Below, piece after piece: positions 52,233 to 62,900 of a stretch of DNA of 64,000 bases (positions are counted from its first letter, which is position 1; the number at the start of each line of letters is the position of its first letter). Below the pieces are notes generated by a model. It did not search any database and was not told the DNA's origin. It saw only the letters and a program-made list of their open reading frames with translations. This DNA is from Nitrospira sp. (GTDB lineage: Bacteria; Nitrospirota; Nitrospiria; Nitrospirales; Nitrospiraceae), in contig JAFEBH010000027.1 in the NCBI GenBank assembly GCA_018242765.1, positions 62,001 to 126,000 of the forward strand, read 5' to 3'. Both the position numbers and the translations under genes were made by a program.

Positions 52233-53876
52233 TCATGCCGCTTGCCGCTCGGGCCCAACCATGATTAGATTTCTCGCATGATCAGGTGTGAGACACCGAT
52301 CAATCTCTCTCACACGTCTCAGCCAGGTTTGATACGCGCCAGACTGATGCTTCGCAAGTCGGTCCAAACCGAGGACGTTGTCGCTTTGGACCTGTCGACC
52401 AAAGGCTGCTGCGAGAGGGGCTAGAACCTCTGTTGCCATTCCAATGCGGAGCAACCGCTCCTGATCAGCTTTTTGCTCACGTTGAAGTCGTTTCAACTCT
52501 GAAATATCGACTGATGCACCACCAGCCAATTGCACGATCTTCTCCGCTCTTCGGCATGCCGCCTCCAGAAGAGGCATGAGAGTCCGCAATTGTCCTTTCA
52601 CCTCCGATGCATCAGGAGGCAACCCTTCAGGGGGCGACAGGTGGCTCCGCAATCCCGTATGTGTTTCATACCAATAGCGACGCCAAAACGCCGCATACCA
52701 TTCCGTAACAGGAGACTCTATTCCCCCTTTCAAACGAAATGTGCCCAGCCCATCCTCATCCACTCCGGACTCATAGAGGCGTCCCCCAGCTACCCTCGTG
52801 GGGCACGGCCCTGCCCCCAGTACATGACACATGAGATCAGCCACAAAGTCCGGCGAGATACGGTCCTTGCACGCATGGTGGGCACAGACTTGCTCAAACC
52901 CACAGGGGGCACAATCCAGCTCCGGTTGAATCACCCAATGACCAGGCCCATAGGGGCCGGTTTCCTGAAAATCAACATGTCCCACAGAAAGATCAACGAC
53001 CGATGTGCCGACCGCCACGCCGATATGCATAGGCCCCGTATCGTTGGTCAGCAGCAATCGGCACTCCGCCAGTAAACCGGCGAGTTGGTTCAACGTCGTG
53101 CGGCCAGCCATATTCTTGACCGGGTTCTTCCCTCCGGCTTCTCGATAAACCTGTATGACTTCTGCGATGGTCGCTTCCTCTTCGCGACCGCCGATAAACA
53201 CAATCCCTCCTGGCCATCGTCTGCTGAGGTTCGCCAGGGCTAAACCAAAGAGATGTGGCCGCCAGGCCTTCATGCCGTCGCTTGCTCCTGCCTGTACGGC
53301 AATCCACTCTGCTGCTCCCGTGAGGGTTTCTCTCGCCCACGCGTAATCCTCAGGAGAGCACGACAGCCGAAGCGGTGCAAATGTCCCTGGGCGACTTCCA
53401 CCAAGTGCATAGATGTCGACGAGATTGAAGCGATTCAATCGCCGAAACTGGTGAAAGTCACAGAAATACGCCATCCAGGGATTCTCGACGACCGTGCCAC
53501 CGTCCCACGCGCTTTGTGCCCCTCGGATGTCTGGTGCTCCGATGAGTCCCGCCAGGAGCGCGCTTGGCTTGTTGAAGGTCAGATTGATCACACGATCATA
53601 TCCTCGTTCTGCTAGCGGCTTAACCCATGAGACTGCATCCCGAAAGAGCGTGATGACATCCTTCACAGCCGCCCGGCTGTCATCGATCAGTTCGTGGAAA
53701 TCAACGGTGATCACCTCGCGCAACCCACTCAGCAACGATACAACCGGGGCAAATCGTCGATCCACGATCAGATCAACCGCCACTCCCGGCCATTCTTCCT
53801 GAAGTCGATCCAACAATGCGCCCATTTGGACGAGATCGCCCATTCGCGTGATGTTAATGATAAGGACTTGTTTCAC
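52233..53876 (-). CDS. GT9-family glycosyltransferase (heptosyltransferase-like) with C-terminal extension
   Basis: 547 residues. The first 330 or so form a GT-B glycosyltransferase of the ADP-heptose/GT9 type: the N-terminus VLIINITRMGDLVQMGALL and the donor-site motif LTNDTGPMHIGVAVGTSVV. A Cys-rich loop follows (CAPCGFEQVCAHHAC). The last 170-200 residues are a helical extension of unknown function. Probably transfers a heptose-like sugar. The location beside flagellin suggests flagellin modification rather than core lipopolysaccharide. Confidence 0.85.
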   Translation of the reverse strand: MKQVLIINITRMGDLVQMGALLDRLQEEWPGVAVDLIVDRRFAPVVSLLSGLREVITVDFHELIDDSRAAVKDVITLFRDAVSWVKPLAERGYDRVINLTFNKPSALLAGLIGAPDIRGAQSAWDGGTVVENPWMAYFCDFHQFRRLNRFNLVDIYALGGSRPGTFAPLRLSCSPEDYAWARETLTGAAEWIAVQAGASDGMKAWRPHLFGLALANLSRRWPGGIVFIGGREEEATIAEVIQVYREAGGKNPVKNMAGRTTLNQLAGLLAECRLLLTNDTGPMHIGVAVGTSVVDLSVGHVDFQETGPYGPGHWVIQPELDCAPCGFEQVCAHHACKDRISPDFVADLMCHVLGAGPCPTRVAGGRLYESGVDEDGLGTFRLKGGIESPVTEWYAAFWRRYWYETHTGLRSHLSPPEGLPPDASEVKGQLRTLMPLLEAACRRAEKIVQLAGGASVDISELKRLQREQKADQERLLRIGMATEVLAPLAAAFGRQVQSDNVLGLDRLAKHQSGAYQTWLRRVREIDRCLTPDHARNLIMVGPERQAA

Positions 53877-53922
53877 CGCAACATGCCACCTTGTTCTTGA
53901 GACTCACGCTTCACGATTCACG

Positions 53923-55740
53923 TTAGACCAGGTCTCGGGTTTCCGCCCGATAACTGTCGAGCATCAGGATCAGCAATTCTTCTCGAGCCAGCTGCCGACC
54001 CGGTGCCCGTGCTCGGATATCGGCGGCGAGGTCCTTCAACTCGACCCGCTGTTCAGCAGGGAATCGACCCAACAACGGAACAAGTTCCGGCACCTCTGTC
54101 GCTCGCGCTGTGAGTCCTCGGGTCGACCGGTCTCCTCGAAGAATCGAACCGATTCGGTCCGGTTGGTGCAGACCAACTACGGAGAGAAGATCTTGCACGC
54201 GGTGACGATAGGTATGGTCACGCAGGACCCGTCGACGCGATGCCTCAGCGTGAGCATCCCGGGCATCGGTGTCAGTCAACCACTCCCCGATCAACCTCGG
54301 GACGTCCTCTGCTTGCCGAAAGCACACGACTTCGTCCGACGTAAAGAGTTCCGAAAGAAGCGACCGCTCATCCACCAATTGAAACGCACCACATGCGGCA
54401 AGCTCAAAGGCACGAGGGTTGAGGAAATCCGGTTGCGGGTCGAGGCCGAGACCCGAAGATGAATGAAGATTCAGGTTGATCTTGGTAGCGTTAAAGACCT
54501 TGACACAGGTCTCAGTATCGATGCGCGCACCGTTCCGCTGCAGGACACCGGAAAGGTCGATCGCTCCATCCCATTCGTTACCCCATACTTTCAGCGACCA
54601 CTCCTTCGACCGCCAGTGCGGCAATAGGTTCCGCCGATTCGCATAACCAGCTCCCACAAACGACACGTCGGCTCCATATTCCTGCTGCTCAGACGAGGTC
54701 AGCGACATCGGACGATGCACGTTAGGGTCCGCGGCCATCGGAAGATAGTGAACCTGAGGCGCCCCGGCCCGCTTTAACGCGTCGAGACAGTCCCCTTGCT
54801 GGATCACAAACCAGTAATCGTACCCTCCCGCCAATTGACGCCAGTAGGTCAGATGGCGATAGTTTTCGACGAACCACATCGCCGTCAGAAACTTCTTCTT
54901 GCGCAGATGCTGCAGCACTGCCAAGCTCAACGGGGCTTGGGCTATGGCCAGAACCAGATCAGGGGGATCCTCTGCAAGATGCGCCATCGTGCTCAGGCTC
55001 AGGACATCGGCAAATCGGCTTTGGAGCATCAAGCGGTGTCGTAATTCACGGCATGATCCGAAGACCTCGTAGCTGGATTGATGCACCTGATGATCGAGCC
55101 AACTCACCCGATGACCCAGCTCGTTCAAGGCGGAGACGACATACCGGGCGATCGGGAGAGATCCTCCATAAATAGGTCCGACCACGGCTACGTGCAACTG
55201 ACCTCCGGCTTTTGCCGCCATGGCACGACGCAGCCTTGCCTCAAGGCGCTGATGGAACTCGGTATGAAACCGTGCCGCCGGCTCATACGTGAAGAACCGG
55301 AGAGGGGACGATTGTGCCGCCAGCTGCGCAGCCATATCTTCGGCTGTGCCCGCAACCCAGTGGATCTTGTTCATCCATGCACCAAGCGGCCTCACACCAC
55401 ATGCATCCTTGAGCACGGACGGATCAGGCACTACGACGACCAGTCGTGCATCCGGTCGGCAAGCACCCACCAACGCCTCTATGTGATAGAGGAGCCCCAC
55501 CCCCAATACCACGCCCACTTCACCGGACTGCCATTCTTTGGCTTGTTGCTCGGCCCAAGACCTGGCTTCTTTCTTGGGATCGTACGCACTATGGACCCAT
55601 TGACCCTGGTGTGTCGCCGAGGGAGCACCTTCGCGTGAGGGTACAATCGTCAGGAGACCGCCCTGACTACCCTGCACCGCCTCCGTAAGATCAGGAGCAG
55701 TCTGGCGAAGACCTGCAAGATTGTGATTTAGATACTCCAC
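53923..55740 (-). CDS. Glycosyltransferase with Maf-like N-terminus and CgeB-like C-terminal domain
   Basis: 605 residues. The first 130 residues (HSAYDPKKEARSWAE, then VVLGVGLLYHIEALV) resemble the DUF115/Maf motility accessory proteins that add nonulosonic acids to flagellin. From about 180 a GT-B fold of the CgeB/glycosyl transferase 1 type follows: VAVVGPIYGGSLPIARYVV, a middle FVENYRHLTYWRQLAGGYDY, and the donor region SSSGLGLDPQPDFLNPRAFELAACGAFQL (in part). It lies between two GT9 genes. The exact sugar is not predictable. Confidence 0.75.
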   Translation of the reverse strand: MEYLNHNLAGLRQTAPDLTEAVQGSQGGLLTIVPSREGAPSATHQGQWVHSAYDPKKEARSWAEQQAKEWQSGEVGVVLGVGLLYHIEALVGACRPDARLVVVVPDPSVLKDACGVRPLGAWMNKIHWVAGTAEDMAAQLAAQSSPLRFFTYEPAARFHTEFHQRLEARLRRAMAAKAGGQLHVAVVGPIYGGSLPIARYVVSALNELGHRVSWLDHQVHQSSYEVFGSCRELRHRLMLQSRFADVLSLSTMAHLAEDPPDLVLAIAQAPLSLAVLQHLRKKKFLTAMWFVENYRHLTYWRQLAGGYDYWFVIQQGDCLDALKRAGAPQVHYLPMAADPNVHRPMSLTSSEQQEYGADVSFVGAGYANRRNLLPHWRSKEWSLKVWGNEWDGAIDLSGVLQRNGARIDTETCVKVFNATKINLNLHSSSGLGLDPQPDFLNPRAFELAACGAFQLVDERSLLSELFTSDEVVCFRQAEDVPRLIGEWLTDTDARDAHAEASRRRVLRDHTYRHRVQDLLSVVGLHQPDRIGSILRGDRSTRGLTARATEVPELVPLLGRFPAEQRVELKDLAADIRARAPGRQLAREELLILMLDSYRAETRDLV

Positions 55741-55749
55741 AGAATCTCC

Positions 55750-56943
55750 TTATCCCACCGGAGTGGGATGCAACTCCCGCCAGATTGATTCTCGTTGACG
55801 CGGTACTGTCGGTTCCTGTCCTGCCGGAACATAATAGGCACCCCACGTATCTCGATGACTTTCCCACACCGACCAGTTCGGAGGAACAGGCACTGGCTTG
55901 TTCGCCAAGATCGCAATCGTTTCATCGATCGGCCAAGTTTTAGGACAGAGCGACCGTGAGACTGAATCGCTTTCACCTTCCCCTTCCGCCTGCCACACCC
56001 AGTGGTGCAACCCATAGGGCCCTGTCTCATGAACTCGCGCTCTGGCAAAATACCATCCAATCACGTTGATCCCCAGGGCAGCCGCCAAATGGAGTGGACC
56101 GGTGTCGGCCCCAATCACGACCTGACAACGAGTCAAGCCCTGTGCCAATTCGGTCAGAGAAAGGCGACCTGTCGTGTCCCACACCCGACCCAGGAGTGAG
56201 GATGGAAGGAGAGATTGAATTGCATGGGCTCGCTCTTGTTCTTGCTTGCTGCCGAATAAGACGAGACGACTTCGTGGAAGCGTGTTCAAACAGGCTATGA
56301 TCAAGCAAGCCCAGACTGTGATCGGCACCAATCGGTCTTCTTCTCCTGCCCCTACGAGCAATCCAGTCCAACACCCCTCGGACTGGCCGATCTGATTGAG
56401 CTCATCGGGAAGCGATGCAACTGGGACACGCATCGGTCGCATTCGTTTCGGTGGAGAGGTGCCACACATCCCGCAAAATGCATCAGCTAAATGAATACGA
56501 TTCTCTCTTCGATCACTGGCGATGGCCCTCACATAGGTCGCCCATGGCGATAATGTCTGATCGAGTGGCCCACCGACTATGGCTCCGATGCTCTCCCGCG
56601 CAAGGAGTGCCCCAGCCAGAATGGCGCGAGGATGCTGGTTGAGCACGAAGGCACAGTCATAAGGATCATTTGCAATCGCTCGAAAAGCGGCATCGGCTTC
56701 GACGAGAGCGTCCGGATGGAACTCTCGCTCCGCGACGCGTGCCCGTTGATTCCAAGCGGCACCATCCCAGGGCACCACCGCTGCAATTCCTGGAATCATT
56801 CGCCCGATCTTTTCCAACTGCGCAGGGCACAACAGATCGACAGTCCAGTCCCCATGCGCTTCCTTGAACGCTGTAATGACCGGGATCGTTTGCACAAGAT
56901 CACCGAGTCTGGCTAATTGGATGAGGAGGACTCGTTTTCCCAT
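55750..56943 (-). CDS. GT9-family glycosyltransferase (heptosyltransferase-like)
   Basis: 397 residues with a GT9 GT-B fold: N-terminus VLLIQLARLGDLVQTIPVI, SKQEQERA, and the donor motif VIGADTGPLHLAAALGINV. It has a late segment HETGPYGLHHWVW like the previous GT9 enzyme's ETGPYGPGHWV, so the two are probably paralogues. It is separated by 9 nt from the CgeB-like gene and 4 nt from the giant enzyme gene, indicating one operon. Confidence 0.87.
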   Translation of the reverse strand: MGKRVLLIQLARLGDLVQTIPVITAFKEAHGDWTVDLLCPAQLEKIGRMIPGIAAVVPWDGAAWNQRARVAEREFHPDALVEADAAFRAIANDPYDCAFVLNQHPRAILAGALLARESIGAIVGGPLDQTLSPWATYVRAIASDRRENRIHLADAFCGMCGTSPPKRMRPMRVPVASLPDELNQIGQSEGCWTGLLVGAGEEDRLVPITVWACLIIACLNTLPRSRLVLFGSKQEQERAHAIQSLLPSSLLGRVWDTTGRLSLTELAQGLTRCQVVIGADTGPLHLAAALGINVIGWYFARARVHETGPYGLHHWVWQAEGEGESDSVSRSLCPKTWPIDETIAILANKPVPVPPNWSVWESHRDTWGAYYVPAGQEPTVPRQRESIWRELHPTPVG

Positions 56944-56947
56944 CTCT

Positions 56948-59900
56948 CTACGACGAAGCCGCTTCCATGGTCAGCACTGCTTCCCTTCCCGAAATTGCTC
57001 GCCCGAGTTGCTCCAACCCGTCATACGTAGGAGCGATCCGCAAGAGCGCGTCATACTCCCGCCTGGCGGCATTGATCTGTTCGGCTCGCAACAGGACGCC
57101 GGCATACGCAAAGCGGGAAGCGAGGTCCTCCGGATTTCTCTTTACATAGGAATGCAATTGGTCGCCCAATTCCTGCCAACGATTTTGTGCTGCTCCGGCA
57201 CGAAGCAACCAATGAATCGCCTCTGCATCATCGGGATAGTCCACCAATACTTCCCGAAACCGTTCCCAGGCTCCCTGTGCGTAACCTCTTCCCATTGCGG
57301 CCATTCCCATCCCCATCAGACATGTCCTGCGTTCGACACCGCCATGAAGTGCGGTCCCAAATGCCATCTCCGCTTGTTCATGCTGCTCTCGCTGCATACA
57401 GAGAATACCTTTGAGCAAGAGCCCCTCTGCATGCATAGGATGCTGTTTCAGCAATAATTCCAAGCGGGCCTCGGCCGTGGCCACTTGGCCCTTGGTCAAA
57501 GCCTCTCGAATGATGGTGATCTGTTCCTCAAACGGGTTATCAATCGTCGCCACACGCCGTCTGAACGCTTCGGCCATCGTCGGCTGCTTGACAGCCTCAG
57601 CCACCGAAGCGCCCCACATCAGCACATCGCGGTCAGCCGGCCACTCAGCATAGCGTGCCAACTGACGCACCACTGCGGCCTCATCGCGGTGTTTGCCAGC
57701 CTGTTGTGTCTCTGCCACCACTTCCCACGCCTGTCGGTCCTTGGGGTCCTCCAATAATTGCAGCGCCTGCTGGCTTCGTCCATGTTGCGAAACCTCGACC
57801 ACCTTATACCCATCACTGACGAAGAGACTGTCATTATCAACCAGCCACCAAGCCTTCCCCCATCGCTGCATCAACCGCCGACCATTCTCCGCCTCATGCT
57901 GCTTGCGACCAGGTGTTTGGCTTTCCAGATGGAATACGACACTCTTCGGCTGGTACACGATGGTATGGCCTCGTTCGCGCACTTTGAAGCAGAGGTCCAC
58001 ATCCTCAAAGCCATTGACATAGCCCTCTTCAAATCCACCCACGTCGCTGAACAGCGAACGCCGGATTAAGAGACAGGCGCCGGTCACCGCATTCAACTCA
58101 CGCCGTTTGTTGACTGCGGGATGGCTTTCCGCAAATCCTCTGTAGATGTGGTAGGGCGTATGACTACGTCGATCAACCGCCACTCCGGCATGCTGTACGG
58201 ACCGGTCCTGATAGAGCAGTTTACTTCCTACAATGGCCACGTTCGGGTGAGCCTTCACCTCATCCACTAACGTAGAAAGCCATCCCTTCAAAGGAATCGT
58301 GTCATTGTTGAGGAACACCAAATAGTCGCCTGTGGCAGCAGCAGCTCCTTGATTGCAAGCCTTGGCAAATCCTAAATTCTCTGAATTGCGAATCACCTGT
58401 ACATCGCCGCTCAAGGACTTCATAAATTCCTGGGTACTGTCGGTTGAACCATTGTCCACGACAATGACTTCGTACGAAACGCCGTCCGTCACCTCTGACA
58501 AAGCGATCAAGCACTGCGTAGTCAGGTCCACCTTGTTCCATACGGGAATAATGATGGAGCAGTCGAACCGCTTCACGGCGAGCTCTCGCCTCATCGCGGC
58601 CAGACGCTCACGCTGGTGCTGGACGATCTTCGGATACGGGGCGGCATGGTGCACATATTTCCGATAGATAATCTCCGCAGTTCTGACAAAAGCCTCTCGC
58701 GGCTGGCTGGACATCGTTGAACCATCGATCCGCCAGGTAAATTCGGCAGTTGTCTTCGGAATATGGATGAACAAATAACAAGCCGCAAGCCTGATCCACA
58801 GATCCCAGTCTTCATGCACATAGAGACTTTCGTCGAATCCCCCGACTTCATCCAAACATGCCCGCTCGTGCATGACACAGAGCACCGGCATGTAGTTATT
58901 GATCAAGAGTTGGTGGGCATTGAACTCGTGAGAATATGGGCGATCACGTTGGTATTCAGTGATCCGTCCATTAACCACCCGCTCATGCACACGCCAGGCA
59001 TCCGTATAGGCCACTTTGCAGTCACCGACTTCCAGTCGCTTCACCAAAGTGCTCAGGTGGTCTGGAAGAAATCGATCGTCATCATCCAGATAACACACAT
59101 ACTTGCCCGTAGCCTGACGCAGTCCGGTGTTACGGGAGGCTGCAAGACCACGATTGCGGTCATGGGTCACCAGCATGATCCGTCCATCTCGATTCAGGTC
59201 CGACACAATAGCCTCGACCGGAACGGTGCCGTCATTCACGACGATGATCTGAAAATCCTGGTACTCCTGGCTCGCCACACTCTCGATGGCCATCCGCAAA
59301 CGGTCGGGCCGATTGTAGGTCGGGATAATGACGCTGACCATGGGCGGCCGCTTCATCGATGGCCGACCCATCTTTGCTGCCGCCCGTTGCGCCGCCCACA
59401 CCTGGTAAATAGGGACCAGCTCTCGAGTCTTCAGGTCATGCGCCGTCACCGACGGGATATACCGCAGAGAAGGAATCTCGACATGAACGCGTTCGATCCC
59501 CACAGGGGCGAATTCCTGCCCGATGAGGTAGTTTTCCAATTGTTGTTCGGTCACCCAAGCCTCAACCGGCTGGTTAGGCGGCGCAATAGTTTGCCAGCGT
59601 TCCCACATCTCCCCGCGCGGTGTGGTAAGAATCAGATAGCCATCCGGTGTCAACAGCCGCTTGAGCCCCTCCAAGAAGGTCGGTTTCTGTTCATGCGGCA
59701 CATGCTCGATGACTTCGGAGCACAACACCACGTCATAGGGACGGAAATCAGACCGCGCGAGCACCGTCTCAGCTGTCCCCGGCTCAAATCGATACTGAGG
59801 GAAAAGCGTTTTGGCGTGCGCCACAACTCCAGCCACCGGCTCGACCCCTTCCACCGTGCCGTACGCAGAGGCAAGGTTAGTCAACCACCCGCGCCCACAT

Positions 59901-62900
59901 CCGATCTCAATGATCCGCAACGAGGCGTCCGGATGATTTTTACGCACACGCTGCAGGATATGCTCGAGAAATACAGCGATCTTCACCCAGCGTGCCGCCT
60001 CGTCAGGATTCGGCTCAGGCATCGACCAGTAGGGGCTGTTAACGAACAGGTTGACGTAGAACTGATCCTGATCCATGAGACCCTCGTATGATGGGATTAT
60101 CACGTCATGCGTAGTCGGTTGTTGTTTCACACATGCTATTGTTGCTCTCGTCGCCGGAGCTTCAGCCGGAGAGCTTATGCGGTCCTGTAATCCTGCAGAG
60201 CTACCCGTCTTAAGCCGTCCATACGTAGCCAAAAGTTCGTCCCGCTCCCGCGCCACAGTCGCAGGCATTTCAAACAGCGTGGCTAACCGGCCGGTCTCCA
60301 GCAGAGTGATCCAAGCAGCCAGTATCGGCTCCCATTGAAAGCACATGTCCCAATGTTCATATCCAGCCTGGCCCAACCGGGATCGGTAATCCGGATGCTG
60401 CCTCAGCACCCATACAGCTTCCGGGAATTCCGCAAGCGGTAGTACCAACCCACCGGCTTGTGCTGTCGCGGTCCCACACCCAGGAGTCGCGAGCCACGGA
60501 CGCCGGAGACTCATGGCTTCCAGCAAGCACAGCGGAGAAACTTCCCCCTCGGAGCAGAGCAGGACCAGATCAGCCGCCTGCATCGCCTCAGCCACCCCCT
60601 GCCGATCCAGTCCTGGGATAAACAGCACCTCTGGTCTGGCGGCAAGCGCCGTACGCACCTCAGCGACATACTCCGTTTCACACGTCTCATGCCCAATCAT
60701 CACCAGCTTGACCCCTGACGGAACCGGCGTGAAGGTGTTAAGCAATCTCAGATGATTCTTCACCCGATACAAATTCGCGACCTGGAGCAGCACGAATGTA
60801 TCCTCGGCAATCCCATGCCGCCTCCGGAAATCTCCCGTTGGTGCGAGTGGCTTGGTGCCATTTGGGATCATCATGGTGGGAATCCGTTCTTCCCGACAGT
60901 AACGGGCATCCGGCGTCTGCTCGCCCAGGACAATGACCGCGGTAGACTGATCCGCGAGCTGCCTCAGCACCGACTGACCATGTTGGCAGCTGCGCAAGAA
61001 GTCATACCCCTCCTGGTTGATCGTGGGTTGGAAGAAAATGCGCCGGGACTTCAGATCCGGAATCTCCAGCATAACGTAGAAAAACGGATGGATCGGGGAC
61101 CCAAGCACAATCACCGCCTCATACCGGCCCGACGCCACCAATTGCGCCACTTCGCCTCCAGCCACAGGCAAACCATCGTGCATCACCTCGGGACCTGATA
61201 CTTCGATGATCTCGATGCCCCGATACATTCGAGACGCTCGATCCGCCTGACGATGGCACGCGACTTGTACTGAAAATCCCGCTTCCGTCAAACCAATCCC
61301 CAAGTCCTCCACCACCATTTCTACCCCACCGACAGAGGGCCAGAAATGGGGCGTCACGATCAGGATCGGTTTCGATCTTGCCGCGGAATTGCTGACCTTA
61401 GTTATCTTTGACTCCAACGTACCCGGCTTCCACTGGACCTGATCGAACGGAATGGGCGGATTCGAGAGAGGCATGTCAGATTTCGATGGATCATACGGCT
61501 GAGTCGTGGGCTGCTCCGACAGGAAGAGGCGCGTGAAGACCTCTAGCTCTTTCAACGCATACTGGCGGGCATCCTTTTCCCGATTTGACACCAGCGGGGC
61601 CAACACAATGCCATGGGCCGCTCCCAACAAGGCAAAGAGTGCCAACAAATCGCCCGATTCCCTAAACTGGTCCGCTTTTCTCCGGATATCGACGGTCAAT
61701 GTATTCCATTGCCGGATATCCTTTTCATACATCGTTTTGTATCGACGATAGATCGTTGCCGGCGTGTAGTGAGTACCATGCTGGCCCATGACATCGGGAT
61801 GCAGAATCCAAGCAATCCCCTGTCGCCCCATCTGATCGAGCAGATCCATTTCGCTGGCTTTGACGTCTTGGAACATCAGCGGCTTCATGAGCGCGGCTCG
61901 ATAGATTTTGACTCCCTGGATCGGGATGCCGCGATCCTCGTCGAACAAATGGAAACAGATCATTCCGACGTCGTCAGGTGCGGCTTCCATCACCGCTTCC
62001 ATGGACGCCACGGCATCCGGCTGGAGAATCATGTCTTCATCGACCTGGATGAAGTACTCGGTCCGGCAATCCGAAATCATGCGTTGAGCGGCCGCGCTGA
62101 AAGGGCAAACATTCCGGATGATCTCCAGTTTGAACGTCGTGCCCAGTTGCGCATCCAACGCTGTCTTGCACGCCGGAAAGGCAGGGTCATCAACTGTGAG
62201 CACGAAAACCGTGGTTTTGGTGTCGTATGATGGGGGACAAGATGCCGAGGACGCGCCTAAACTAATCGGTAAGTGGAAACCTGCCCTGGTGCCGTAATCC
62301 GGCTCTGCTCCTGTCTCAATCCATCTCAAGGTTTGCTGAATCCGGTATTCGCTGGTGTGGTATCGCTCAGCCTTCCGCCGCCCGGCCCGCGCGACTCTTT
62401 CGGCAAAGGGACGATCGCGAAGCACCCGCTCCAGCTTGGCCGCTAAGGCTGCCGGCTGATCGCCGGGAAACAGGATGATCTCCTTATCCGCTTCGAATAG
62501 ATTGCGATTCTTTGGATGAGCCGGGATCGACCAGGACAAGACCGGGCGTCCGGATGCCATGCTTTCGAATACGCGGCCGCCATAAAACTTCGCGAGGCTC
62601 GGCAAGTTCACGATCGCGGCCCAGTGGCCAAGCGCCGCCATCCATTCCGTGAACTCACCTTCGCGGACTTGTTGCAGACAAGCCGCATAGTCGTTCAATT
62701 GCGATTCGGACACAGGCCGACCGCTGGTCAAGAGCTGCTGCGACGCCTGTTGCAGACGATCGAACATGCGTTGATAATCAGTGGGTGGATCAGCGGGCTG
62801 CTGGAACGTCATGAGGTCACGGAGCGCGGGATGAGCCACCCAATTCCGCCGCGGCCCATACGGCACGCCGTGGAATACGGCTCGATCAAAGCGAGGAGTC

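Noticed and set aside
58763..60091. Plus-strand open frame of about 440 codons
   Set aside because: It lies opposite the giant glycosyltransferase, which has clear domain motifs; the mirror translation is low-complexity and without a ribosome-binding site.
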